DNA of 64,000 nt, taken from contig OU862920.1 in NCBI GenBank assembly GCA_917880885.1, positions 39,095,019 to 39,159,018 on the forward strand, written 5' to 3'. Numbering within the stretch: position 1 is the first letter of the stretch; every line of letters starts with the position of its first letter. The position numbers and the translations under genes were made by a program. This DNA is from Limnephilus marmoratus. Lineage: Eukaryota; Arthropoda; Insecta; Trichoptera; Limnephilidae. The notes beneath the pieces were generated by a model that worked only from the letters and a program-made list of their open reading frames with translations, searched no databases and had not been told where the DNA came from. Shown one piece after another: positions 54,612 to 64,000 of this stretch.

Positions 54612-55225
54612 GAAACAGGAAAAAATATCTTGGTATATACATATAGGTCAACATTTTAAATGGAAAACCCTTATGGTTTGTAGCACAAACATCATTTAGA
54701 AGGTGTGTAATACAATACACAGAAACAAAAAAAAAAAACTTGGTATATATATATGTATGTATAACTGAATCCACCTATGTTGAAGGAGATTAACCTATAT
54801 GTCCCTAACGCGTATACTCGTGGGAGATCCCACACACTTTTTTATGCTCCGAAAGCGAGAACTTCTTCCTTTCAGAATGCCGCATTAAATAGAGCAATTC
54901 AACTGCTTAACGATTCTGCATTGAGCATTGACATCTTCAATGTTACCTATAGAGAGTTCAGTAACTATCTTTTGACATATGTCTCAACATAGTGAAACTG
55001 CCCCCTTGGCCTTTTTTTCTCTTATATTTTGTAATCTTCTCCGTAATAATTTGGTGTATAACTGTTTTATGGAGAACCTGAAAAAAAAAAAAATAAATAA
55101 ATATAGGTCAATATTTTAAATGGAAAACTCATATGGTTTGTAGCACAAACATCATTTAGAAGGTGTGTAATATAATACACAGAAACAGGAAAAAATATCT
55201 TGGTATACATAGGTCAATATTTTAA
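54612..55225. repeat. Repeat unit on both sides of a LINE insertion
   Basis: The unit with TAGGTCAAxATTTTAAATGG and TTTGTAGCACAAACATCATT plus AGAAGGTGTGTAAT is present at 54643-54735 and 55107-55190, and its start is present again at 55208-55225. The LINE fragment at 54777-55098 separates the first two. This suggests a short tandem array of about 120-bp units split by the insertion. Confidence 0.65.
54777..55098 (+). pseudogene. LINE 3' end fragment (last ~70 codons and tail)
   Basis: From 54780 the frame reads the usual last residues of a non-LTR polyprotein (RSHTLFYAPKARTSS, LNRAIQLLND, IDIFNVTYREFSNYL), stop at 54990-54992, then a short UTR and an A-run/(TAAA)n tail at 55080-55100. Extreme 5' truncation. 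Plus strand. Confidence 0.75.
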
Positions 55226-55881
55226 AGAAATTAGTTCCACTTTCTGAAAACGAATAAAAAACTGGCTCTTATAAGGAACGGTAAAGCCTTTAATCATAAA
55301 GACTAGAGCATGATCAGCAAATTTTTTTCTTCTTGCATCACCTTTATCCTCTAACCCTTCAATATTTCCACTCCGCATATTAAAGCTAATGTGAGGAAAA
55401 ATACTCATCTCATCAAACATTAAAATGCAGAATTTTTGTTTATCTTCATAGAATCTGCTTTTATTTTCAAATGGTCAAAAATGTTTTGATTAATCCCCGG
55501 TTTAAGAGATATCGAAGCTAGTTCGTTTTTTAGGGTTAAAGGAGAAGGTAAAGCAAAAATCTTTGATAAAAATCTGTAGCATTTCGGCCCACTCTTGTAG
55601 ACAGCCAGTGCCAAAGATTTGTCGGCGAGACTATATCTGCGATCTTTCTTATTACGCGGTCTAAGCTTTTTTTGTGACTTCATGAATTTACAGAGCACAG
55701 GATTTAGATTTGAAGGAGAATCTTCCAAGAAGGTTCTATTTCTGTACCGAGTTTCTAAACGCAAGCGTTGTTTTAAAGAGACATTTTTCTTTTGGGCATA
55801 TTGCAACCGTCGCCTGGTCCCCAATATCTTCAATTTCATTTTTTTTTTGTTGGGGTGAGTTTTGAAATTGGCCCATAGCAT
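55226..55881 (-). pseudogene. P-element/THAP9-type transposase fragment
   Basis: Minus strand. 55881-55420 carries a basic helical segment, then the block RRYSLADKSLALAVYKSGPK, YRFLSKIFALPSPLTL and LKPGINQNIFDHL. After a one-base frame break at about 55420, the reading continues with FDEMSIFPHISF, EGLEDKGDARRKKFADHALV and FMIKGF. This order is that of P-element and THAP9 transposases, where the FDEM Asp is the first catalytic residue of the RNase H-like domain. Upstream GTAAGA (about 55893) suggests spliced ancestry. The 3' part is cut off by the repeat at 55208-55225. Confidence 0.85.
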
Positions 55882-56035
55882 GAAATCCTCTTACCTAGAA
55901 GAACACAATTTTCAGGACAATGATTAAATTATTTAAAACAACAGATATAAAACAATGATGATAAAAAAAGCTAAAATATGCTCACATGAGAAACCATCTT
56001 TTGTCCGTGTGGCCACTGCAGCAACAGGGATACTG

Positions 56036-56999
56036 CTGGGCCCAGGGGAGACGTCTGAAATAAATATATTCATCACATTATCCAACGTTCACGAACCAAA
56101 CAGAATATTATTTCTTTTCACGAAATATAAAAGAGATATACACGGTGTCCGGAAACTCGTAGTACAAGCGGGAAACTAGTAAATCTACATCACATTAGGA
56201 GTCGATTTGTGATATAACTTTTTTGATTTGAGCTTTCGTTTTCGAGTAAATCGGGTCCGAAGTTGGAATTTTTTTGGTTAAATTTGGAAAAATTGGTCAC
56301 TAGGGGGTTGATTTCAGCTGTGTAATGTCTTTTAAAATGCATCGAAGGGTAAACCGGGCTCAAAAGTTTTTTTAACCCTTTAAAAAATTATATTAAAATC
56401 GAAATGCTCAGACCGAAAAAAATAAGTTTTTTGGGTTCTCTACGTGATGTAGATTCACTAGTTTCCCGCTTGTACTACGAGTTTCCGGACACGTTGTATA
56501 CCTTCGCAAGCTTCTTCAACCTCTTGCATTCAGCTGAAATCAATGGCTTCAGAGGTGGGCCCAGGGGAAACTTCTGAAATAAATATATTCATCACATTAT
56601 CCTACGTTCACGAACCAAACAGAATATTATTTCCTTTCACGAAATATAAAAGAGATATATACCTTCGCAAGCTTCTTCAACCCCTTGCATCCAGCTGGAA
56701 TCAATGGGTTCAAAGGTGGGCCCAGGGGAGACTTCTGAAATAAATATATTTATCACATTATCCAACATTCACGAACCAAACAGAATATTAATTCTTTTCA
56801 CGAAATATAAAAGAGATGTATACCTTCGCAAGCTTCTTAAACCTCTTGCATCCAGCTGGAATCAATGGCTTCAAAGGTGGGCCCAGGGGATACTTCTGAA
56901 ATAAATATATTCATCTCATTATCCAATGTTCACGAACCAAACAGAATATTATTTCTTTTCACGAAATATAAAAGAGATATACACGGTGTCCGGAAACTA
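56036..56999. repeat. Tandem array, 161-bp unit, about four copies, split by a MITE
   Basis: GGGCCCAGGGGA starts units at 56038, 56558, 56719 and 56880. The last two spacings are exactly 161 bp. The unit holds GAAATAAATATATTCATCAC, TTCACGAACCAAACAGAATA, CTTCGCAAGCTTCTT and CATCCAGCTGGAATCAATGG. The first unit is split by the element at 56141-56496. The last ends in an 18-bp remnant of the same element's end (56981-56998). 161 is not a multiple of three, so it is not a coding repeat. Confidence 0.9.
56141..56496. mobile_element. Tc1/mariner-like MITE, 356 bp, copy 1
   Basis: CACGGTGTCCGGAAACTCGT pairs with ACGAGTTTCCGGACACGTTG. The symmetry continues (GTACAAGCGGGAAACTAGT). Flanking TA at 56139-56140 and 56497-56498. 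Second copy at 58776-59160. Confidence 0.85.
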
Positions 57000-57293
57000 C
57001 AATGATAATATATGCAAGATTACAAAATAATTCATGCTTTATTCTACTACTCTATAAGTTGAGCTCTAGGAGCTCGTGTTTATGGGAGGAGTATTTTACA
57101 TGCAAAAAAATAATAATAATGTTTATTATGTAAACAATTTTCAAAAAAAAAACTATTGAAATAAATATCTTAGGTAGGTACACAATTTAGACAAAAATTG
57201 TTATATAAGGACAATATCAATACAATTTTTTTTTTATATTAAATATTGCTGTTTAAGTAAGGGTAAATTAATTAATTACATAAAGGGTAAACA
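57000..57293. other. Nothing recognised
   Basis: AT-rich, with A- and T-runs. Probably 3' UTR of the adjacent minus-strand LINE in its upper part. Confidence 0.35.
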
Positions 57294-57679
57294 TTAAGGG
57301 TACAATATGTCATTATCCAATTTAAGGGACTTAATTTGTTTTTTGAATAATTCATAATTCAGTGTATCTGTTATATTAATTTTGTTATTGGATAATAATA
57401 TATTGTACCATCTTACACCTAAATACAAATAGTGGTGCTGAGCCGTGGTCGTTCTAAGCATAGGGATGGCTATTAAGCCATTAGTTTTAAATCTATTGCT
57501 TATGCTATCTGAGGGGTGAATTTTTTGAATAAAATATTCTTTATAAATTTGGCATAAGGCGTTTCTCTTATACAATTCTATAATATATGGTACATTAAAT
57601 TCCCGATATACCTGTATAGTAGGGAAGTCGTATGGTTTCCTAAGAATGGTTTTTATAATTTTTACGCACCAGATTTAAA

Positions 57680-57997
57680 TGTCCGGGTTAAATTTTCCCC
57701 AAAAAAAAAAAAAGGAAAAAAAGAAAAAAAGAAGGAAAAACTAAACCCTTTCACACACTTCCCCAAATGATCATCTAGTCAACCCACGCTATGCAATTGC
57801 ACTATATAAGTATTATAAATACAAAACAATACAAGAACAACATGTCAACCTACTAGAGACCAAATGGGAATATAATTCACCGACTCCAGATATTTTCATA
57901 TCAGAGGGTTCGGCTCTGTGGCATTTCTAATTGAACCTATAAATCCTACCGATCCCTCAATATAAATATTTAAAAAATCCTTTGTAATCCTACATGT
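57680..57997 (+). mobile_element. Non-autonomous element inserted in LINE 5 with 7-bp duplication
   Basis: Flanked by ATTTAAA at 57673-57679 and 57998-58004. Removing it and one copy restores a continuous RT reading between the HFK and SGA residues. It begins TGTCCGGGTTAAATTTTCC and ends CCTACATGT. Contains an A/G-rich run (57700-57738) and a TATA-like CTATATAAG (57806). The relative at 14600-14825 lacks the outer half. TG-start and the TATA-like word would fit a small solo LTR, but a 7-bp duplication is unusual for that. Confidence 0.65.
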
Positions 57998-58775
57998 ATT
58001 TAAAATGACTATTAATTATGGGCTGTAAGGAAGCCTTAAAGGCCCCTCCCCACCCAATAATGCCGTACTGTAATAAAGACTGAATTAATGCATAATAGAC
58101 AATTTTGATAGTTTTCTTGTTTAAAATATTTCGTATGTTATAGAAAACATAGATAAGTTTTCTTATTCTTAACATTTTTATCTATTAAGATTCCAAGATA
58201 TTTTACATTAGATTTATGATTCAGCTTAGCGCAGTCCGTATTACATGTACCGTTTTTTGCACAATTTTTGGAATGAATTGTTATGTTAATTAAATTATTT
58301 GGCACATCTTCTTGTAGAGAGAATGGAATGTAATAAGTTTTTTCTGTGTTGAGTGATAGTAAATTGTTATCGAACCAATTTTTTAAAACTTTCATGTCTT
58401 GATTGGCTGCATTGGTAATATCGTTCCACGTCTTTTTTTCGATAATTATTGCAGTGTCGTCAGCAAAGGATATAAGTTTACCATTAAGTGATAATTTAAA
58501 CATTTGGTTTACGTATATTATAAATAAAATTGGTCCAATAACAGTCCAATGGGGAATTCCAAATTCTAAAGTTTCATCTACACTTAGTGAGTTATTTAAT
58601 TTTACTTTTTGATTTCTTTGAGTTAGATAATTTTTCAGCCAATACTTAACCTTACCAATAATACCGATATCATTTAATTTATTAATTAGTTTTGTGTGGG
58701 AGATACTGTCAAAAGCCTTGCGTAAATCAATGAAAATGCCAAGGCATTTGTTTTTTTTATCTAATGCGTTGTATA

Positions 58776-59160
58776 CAACGTGTCCGGAAACTTGTAGTAC
58801 AAGCGGGAAACTGGTGAATCTACATCACGTAGAGAACCCCAAAAACTTATTTTTTTCGATCTAAGCATTTCGATTTTAATATTATTTTTTTTCTATTTTT
58901 CCATTTTTTCGGCAACTAAAGGGTTAAAAAATTTTTTGAGCCCGGTTTACCCTTCGTTGCATTTTATAAGACATTACACAGCTGAAATCAACCCCCTAGT
59001 GAAAAATTATTTCAAATTTAACCAAAAAAATTCCAACTTCGGACCCGATTTACTCGAAAACGAAAGCTCAAATCAAAAAAAGTTAAACCACAAAATCGAC
59101 TCCAAATGTGATGTGGATTCTCCAGTTTCCCGCTTGTACTACGAGTTTCCGGACACCTTG
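58776..59160. mobile_element. Tc1/mariner-like MITE, 385 bp, copy 2
   Basis: CAACGTGTCCGGAAACTTGT pairs with ACGAGTTTCCGGACACCTTG. Flanking TA at 58774-58775 and 59161-59162. Inner sequence shares ACCGGGCTC/GAGCCCGGTT and TCGGACCCGATTTACTCG with 56141-56496. Splits the RT of LINE 5. Confidence 0.88.
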
Positions 59161-59967
59161 TATAGTTGAGGTAAGTTCAGCAATAGCATCATGAGTACTT
59201 AGTTTCTCTCTAAATCCAAATTGGCTAGGACTAAGAATATTTTATTATCAATGTAGTACATGAGTTGCTTTTTTACGATCTTTTCAAAATTTTTTGCAAT
59301 GTTTGAGACAAGAGATATGGGTCGATAATTTGATATTTCTTCAGGGCTGCCTGATTTGAAAACATGTGTTACGATAGATTTTTTATAAATGGAAGGAAAT
59401 ATTCCACTATTTAAACTAATATTTATAATGTGTGCAATTGGAATGCTTAAAAAATTGTTGTATTTTTTCAATATTTCTACTGTAACTCCATCCTGGTGCA
59501 GATCCACCTTTTAATTCATTAATAATATTTTTTATGTCATTTGTTGTTACTGGCTGGAAAGCTGACAGGTTATTTAGTTTAAGACAATCCTTCTCGAAAT
59601 TATCTACTTTATAATTTTCATCGATCCGTGTAGCTAAATTTTGTCCGACGTTAGCAAAATATTTATTAAACGCATTAGCACATTTTGTTGGTTCCCTTAT
59701 GGCGTCAACAGAGTGTTTTTCCAATATAAATTTTTTTAATTAGAGTTTTTTGTTTTTTCTACTATTTATTTCATTTATTGTTTTCCAAACGTGTTTTACA
59801 TTTTGTTTAGCCAGGTCAATTTCGTTTTTGTAATAGTTTTCTTTAGTTATTTTTAGTAAAGAGGTTAATTTATTCCTATATTTTTTGTAGAATGTAAATA
59901 TTTTTTTATCTAAGGGAAATTTCTTTATCAGGCGATATAATTCTTCTTTTTTTCTTTCACACAACAC

Positions 59968-60184
59968 TGATATTTAGAAGGCATTTCACAAAAACGAACT
60001 GAATATTTACGTTGAGTCGGAGATAAGACCGTTAATTTTGTTAGGTTAGAATTTACGGCCAGCTGTCAACAGTTGAATTCGTAAATAAACAAAAATTCTG
60101 ATTGGTTTATAACAAAGCTTTCCATTGTGGGCGGTGTGACGACACACGGATACCATTTTTGAACTCGGTTGAAGATATTGATCG
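59968..60184. other. Nothing recognised
   Basis: Spacer upstream of the duplicated segment. Confidence 0.3.
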
Positions 60185-60817
60185 GAGTTATACCCCCCTG
60201 TGTCACAGTTTCAAATGTATGCATACAGAATAATGAGATCATAATTTTACAAGCATCCGATTGCTTGCTGTATTTTTCTGAGATTTTGGTTTGTGGCACT
60301 ACATGTCACATGGTGCTATATTATTATCCACTAATAAAATTAAAATTATTTCAATCATGCAAGATTACAAGAAATACAGATTTCAGTCGGACAGTCACAT
60401 AATGAAAAAGTTTTACCTTACAATAAAACTTATATTATGTACTTAGCTTTATTTAAAACCTATATAGTGAGATAAACATTACCATTTTTGCAGCCAAATC
60501 GACGTTTCTTACCAATATTCGTGTGAAATTCTCAGTTAAAACTCCCGCCAATGTCACCTGGCAGTCCCACAAGAATCCGCTAGGCGGCGTTGCCAGCAGA
60601 GTTATACCCCCCTGTGTCACAGTTTCAAATGTATGCATACAGAATAATGAGATCATAATTTTACAAGCATCCGATTGCTTGCTGTATTTTTCTGAGATTT
60701 TGGTTTGTGGCACTACATGTCACATGGTGCTATATTATTATCCACTAATAAAATTAAAATTATTTCAATCATGCAAGATTACAAGAAATACAGATTTCAG
60801 TCGGACAGTCACATAAT
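60185..60817. repeat. Two apparently identical 219-bp direct repeats, period 414 bp
   Basis: 60185-60403 and 60599-60817 share GAGTTATACCCCCCTGTGTC through CGGACAGTCACATAAT with no difference I can see. The 195 bp between them are unique. Identity points to a recent duplication, or to terminal repeats of an about 630-bp element. No gene inside. Confidence 0.85.
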
Positions 60818-60950
60818 AGTTGTGTTAAACAGCGAATATAATGGAAAGTAGCTTATAAAATTTTGGAACTTAGTAGCTGAGCTTATTTCTAATCCTGTTA
60901 TATGTTTCTTAATTGGAAAGATATCGGAACTTAGTTGATCTACTTATAAA

Positions 60951-61785
60951 GCGCGCCTTCCACTGCGAGCGGAGCGGACTCATTACGGAATCCGCTCGAC
61001 TAGCAAACGTTAACTGCATACAAGTGCTTCCATCAAGAACGAGGCCAGCGAAGCGTACTAAACGAGTTGAATAGTGTCGAACGTCCGTACGATCTCCGCT
61101 CGACTCGCACACGTTAACTGCATACAAGTGCTTCCATCAGGAACGAGGAAAGCGGAGCGGACCGAACTTGTTAAAATAGGTCCGAAAGAGACCGCTCGCG
61201 CACACCATCGCCGACTAGTTTCTAGCGGACTCCGCTCAAGAACTGTAGCCAATTCAATTGCCTCGCTGCGTTTTTGTCGAGATGGAGGTGTTTATTGAAG
61301 CCGTTTGCCAATTTCGTTTATAGGATACGACTAGCAAAGATTGTCAACATAAAGGATTCGGCTTAGAAAACCATTATTGAGATGATATTGGCGGAAATAA
61401 GAAAGTAAATTATTTTTTTAAAGTTTTTACATATTTGAGATGAGATTCTTTTTATAAATGTACATTTAATTCATACGTAACATTTTTTTTCATTGCATAC
61501 ATGCTGTCAGAATCATATTCACTAGAATCAGTACTTGACATCACAAAAATCACTCCGTTGACTTCGAAACAAAGCGATACTGACTCGTTTTCAATGGAAG
61601 GGCAAAACTATTTCTCATTTTTCATTGACCTCGCTACGCTCGCCCCGCTCATTTCTCTCGCACAGGCAGTGGAAGGCAAACACCTATCTTCTAAGTGACT
61701 CTTTTTTGATGGAAGGTCAAAACTATTTCGCTCAGCTCCCACTCCGCTCTACTCTACTCTTTTCCGCTCGCAATGGAAGGCGCCC
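60951..61785. mobile_element. Harbinger-like element with MADF-type remnant
   Basis: GCGCGCCTTCCACTGCGAGC (60951) pairs with CGCTCGCAATGGAAGGCGCC (to 61785). TTA follows at 61786-61788 and a TTA lies 4 bp before the left end, compatible with a TTA target. Inside, a 95-bp period duplication (ACGTTAACTGCATACAAGTG at about 61008 and 61103) and a short coding remnant are present. PIF/Harbinger elements often carry a second gene for a SANT/MADF-type DNA-binding protein. Confidence 0.6.
61282..61409 (+). pseudogene. MADF/SANT-like DNA-binding protein N-terminal remnant
   Basis: ATG 61282 reads MEVFIEAVCQFRL, stop, then DTTSKDCQHKGFGLENHY, stop, DDIGG. The spacing resembles the start of a MADF domain (helix, Leu-Trp-Asp block, then Lys-rich helix), with stops in place of two conserved tryptophan positions. 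After GGxxK a GTAAAT could be a donor. Low certainty. Confidence 0.35.
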
Positions 61786-62039
61786 TTATTACTGAGCTTT
61801 TCCAAATAAAACACTTTTTGCTAAGTGAAATAATAATTCACTTCCCACTGAATTAGAAACGGAATTCGTAAACCGTGACCTTATAAAGTATTAAAACTAT
61901 ATGATATAATTTATTTTTTAATAACTTTTGAAGGTTTTACCCACTGTAGTATAATCTTTTTTTATGCTCCGTTATTATTTATTTGTAAACACTTTATTGT
62001 GCAAAATTTTACCTATTTAATACCTACACAATGAAATTA

Positions 62040-62369
62040 AAACAATTTGTGCTATAGGCCTTTCTCTCACCAGTAAAGTTCTTGGTATGCGACAGTCAAC
62101 TATTTCTGGTAAAAGACATTAGTAGAAGTTTTCTGGCAGTGGTTCGATTTTTTCCATATTGATTCGTCCCTCTCAATTTTTTTTAGCAGCAAACCTTTAG
62201 GACTCTGCACAACAAAATAACAGTAATTACGACGAGCAATATGCAACTGGCCTTGTACTTGGTGGAAGTAATTGCGACCCCGCATTGATTTTAAAGTATT
62301 GTCTTCAACTTTACGGAAATTAATATTCTTTTTTTCAATTTCCTTTTCTGGTGAATATTTTATATACAC
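62040..62369 (-). pseudogene. YqaJ-type exonuclease domain fragment, copy A
   Basis: Minus strand. YSPEKEIEKKNINFRK, then the hallmark NYFHQVQGQLHIARRNYC, YFVVQSPKG and KKIERDESIW. The next residues are read only after a one-base shift (IEPLPENFY, stop, CLLPEIVDCR), so the frame is broken at the A-run near 62150 and by a TAA. YqaJ-type enzymes (PD-(D/E)xK nucleases, lambda-exonuclease-like) use the Gln-x-Gln-Gln-like motif in their core. In arthropods such genes are multicopy and usually associated with mobile DNA. The N-terminal catalytic part is not visible. Confidence 0.75.
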
Positions 62370-62426
62370 ATTGTGTACTCAACTAGTGTTCGTTGTCTGT
62401 CTTACATCAAATAGAAGATACGGATT

Positions 62427-62760
62427 TTATGCTGACCTGATTTTAGGTTTAAATGAAAGCAATTCGACAAATTCAACATGTGATATTGATTTCATAGTTT
62501 TGCCATCGCACATTAACCAGACACTCTGATCGGGGCAGGATTCCAGTTCCTCCAGAGACCACACTCCCATCTGATGATCGAGGTGGATCCTGCAACATTC
62601 CAGGCTCGAGCAGACACCAACTTCTTTTCGCAGGTTGGCCTTTGTCAGCGCCTGACGCGCCATTATTCTTATTCCTAGCAAACAGGTTCTTCATAAAATT
62701 AGATTTCTCGTTGGAGTTTGAAACAACGCAGTTTTTACTGTCTCTCTCGCCGCAGATGTA
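62427..62760 (-). other. Exon-like block of unknown identity, copy A
   Basis: GC-richer block with long open frames on the minus strand (for example KNLFARNKNNGASG, RSWCLLEPGMLQDPP). It is present three times (also 63340-63620 and 63622-63870) with the frame preserved. It is probably an upstream exon or domain of the same mobile gene. Product not recognised. Confidence 0.4.
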
Positions 62761-62939
62761 GAGGGCAGAGTAGTCAGCGTAGTTGGCGCGGGTGCAGTGA
62801 CCTTGGTTTTTACATTATTTTGAAGAAAGAACGGCATTATTCATACAGTTAGAGCTCGGAGTGAAATATTAACTTTACAATGTCGGATCGATTATGACCT
62901 TAAAAAGTATTAAAACTATAGGGTATAATTTATTTTTTA

Positions 62940-63225
62940 ATAACTTTTGCGACAGTCAACTATTTCTGGTAAAAGATGTTGGTAGAAGTTTTCTAGCAGT
63001 GGTTCGATTTTTTCCATATTGATTCGTCCCTCTCAATTTTTTTTAGCAGTAAACCTCTAGGACTCTGCACAACAAAATAACAGTAATTACGACGAGCAAT
63101 ATGCAACTGGCCTTGTACTTGGCGGAAGTAATTGCGACTCCGCATTGATTTTAAAGTATTGTCTCCAACTTTACGGAAATAAATATTTCTTTTTTTCAAT
63201 TCCCTTTTCTGGTGAATATTTTATA
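62940..63225 (-). pseudogene. YqaJ-type exonuclease domain fragment, copy B
   Basis: Same sequence as copy A with a few substitutions (NYFRQVQGQLHIARRNYC, QSPRGLLLKKIERDE). It shares the same frame break near the A-run, so the break predates the duplication. Here the shifted continuation has no stop (ENFYQHLLPEIVDCR). Confidence 0.75.
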
Positions 63226-63339
63226 TACACATCCTGTCCTCAACTAGTGTTCGTTGTCTGTCTTACATCAATTAGAAGATAAGGATTTTATGCTGACCTC
63301 ATTTTAGGTTTAAATGAAAGCAATTCGACAAATTCAACA

Positions 63340-63620
63340 TGTGATATTGATTTCATAGTTTTGCCATCGCACATTAACCAGACACTCTGGTCGGGGCAGG
63401 ATGCCAGTTCCTCCAGAGACCACACTCCCATCTGATGATCGAGGTGGATCCTGCAACATTCCAGGCTCGAGCAGACACCAACTTCTCTTCACAGGTTGGC
63501 CCTTGTCGGTGCCTGACGCGCCATTATTCTTATTCCTAGCAAACAGGTTCTTCATAAAATTAGATTTCTCATTGGAGTTTGAGACAACGCAGTTTTTACT
63601 GTCTCTCTCGCCGCAGATGT
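63340..63620 (-). other. Exon-like block, copy B
   Basis: Same as 62427-62760. The open frame extends through TACATCTGCGGCGAGAGAG upstream. Unknown product. Confidence 0.4.
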
Positions 63621-63621
63621 A

Positions 63622-64000
63622 GAGTTTTGCCATCGCACATTAACCAGACACTCTAGTCGGGGCAGGATGCCAGTTCCTCCAGAGACCACACTCCCATCTG
63701 ATGATCGAGGTGGATCCTGCAACATTCCAGGCTCGAGCAGACACCAACTTCTCTTCACAGGTTGGCCCGTTGTCGGTGCCTGACGCGCCATTATTCTTAT
63801 TCCCAGCAAACAGGTTCTTCATAAAATTAGATGTCTCGTTGGAGTTTGAGACGACTCAGTTTTTGCTGTCTCTCGCCGCAGATGTAGAGGGCAGAGTAGT
63901 CGGCGTAGTTAGCGCGGGTGCAGTTGGTTGCCGCGGGTGCAGTGACCTTGGTTTTTACATTATTTTGAAGAAAGAACGGCATTATTCATAAAGTTAGAGC
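63622..64000 (-). other. Exon-like block, copy C, running to the window edge
   Basis: Starts abruptly at the word TTTTGCCATCGCACATTAAC, joined directly to the end of copy B: a direct tandem junction. One extra base changes the frame relative to copies A and B near 63766. Continues out of the window. Confidence 0.45.

Larger units (their letters stand above)
57294..59967 (-). pseudogene. LINE reverse transcriptase, broken and twice interrupted (LINE 5)
   Basis: Minus strand, N to C: linker helices 59967-59740 (KKEELYRLIKKFPLD, KENYYKNEIDLAKQNVKHVW); pre-RT 59724-59416 (NAFNKYFANVGQNLA, LKGGSAPGW); RT 59507-59199 (DGVTVEILKKY, NYRPISLVSNIAKNFEKI), interrupted by the MITE at 58776-59160; then IFIDLRKAFDSISH (motif A), motif B degenerate (FGIPHWTVIGPILF, normally PQG), FADD (motif C, about 58455), and VKYLGILIDKN. 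The C-terminal region 58175-57990 is interrupted by the element at 57680-57997 and resumes to 57294. Several frameshifts. Jockey/CR1 style. Confidence 0.87.
61880..62895. repeat. Duplication unit A (about 1.0 kb) containing YqaJ-type exon
   Basis: Begins with GACCTTATAAAGTATTAAAA and ends near GTTAGAGCTCGG. Unit B (62896-63620) repeats the same order but lacks about 155 bp after TTTTTTAATAACTTTTG. Unit C (63620-64000) repeats only the right third and runs to the window edge. Confidence 0.85.

Overview
This is an AT-rich eukaryotic window, most likely from an insect or other arthropod. The evidence is the lack of operons, spliced gene fragments with GT/AG borders, and a very dense mixture of transposon families usual in arthropod genomes: hAT, PIF/Harbinger, piggyBac-like, Tc1/mariner-like, P-element-like, Ty3/gypsy, and several non-LTR (LINE) lineages. 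The species cannot be fixed from the sequence. Almost all of the window is transposable-element DNA, much of it broken and nested. Most short open frames have no support as genes.

Region 1-5.6 kb: one probable host gene on the minus strand. A first coding exon (5436-5514) encodes a signal peptide. A 78-codon exon (1302-1535) lies across a 3.9 kb intron in matching phase. The intron holds a piggyBac-like MITE, and a 427-bp Harbinger-type MITE lies 3' of the known exons. Region 5.6-14.8 kb: MITEs and hAT elements, several with clear 8-bp target duplications. These include a nest at about 9.5-13.05 kb in which a hAT contains another hAT, which in turn carries a LINE fragment and a MITE. Region 15-25 kb: a LINE with RT, a second LINE 3' half with RNase H, two copies of a 143-bp repeat carrying a hammerhead-ribozyme-like core, and a 3.1 kb element with about 570-bp terminal inverted repeats around a broken PIN/FEN-like nuclease gene. 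A second, degraded relative of that nuclease sits 3 kb away.

Region 24.8-39.6 kb is bracketed by two about 640-bp inverted arms. Inside are a hAT holding an almost palindromic pair of MITEs, degraded LINEs (one RTE-like, one with a long intact RT C-terminal half), small MITEs and a degenerate THAP-like gene. Region 40.6-43.8 kb has a decayed gypsy pol interrupted by a Harbinger element. Region 43.85-52.88 kb is a complete, apparently very young Ty3/gypsy element on the minus strand, with LTRs that look identical, intact gag and pol, a primer-binding site, a polypurine tract and a canonical A AAA AAC frameshift heptamer directly before the gag stop. Region 53-64 kb holds a hAT, a LINE 3' end, a P-type transposase fragment, a 161-bp tandem array, a LINE RT broken by two insertions, a Harbinger element with a MADF-like remnant, and repeated YqaJ-type exonuclease fragments that run to the window edge.
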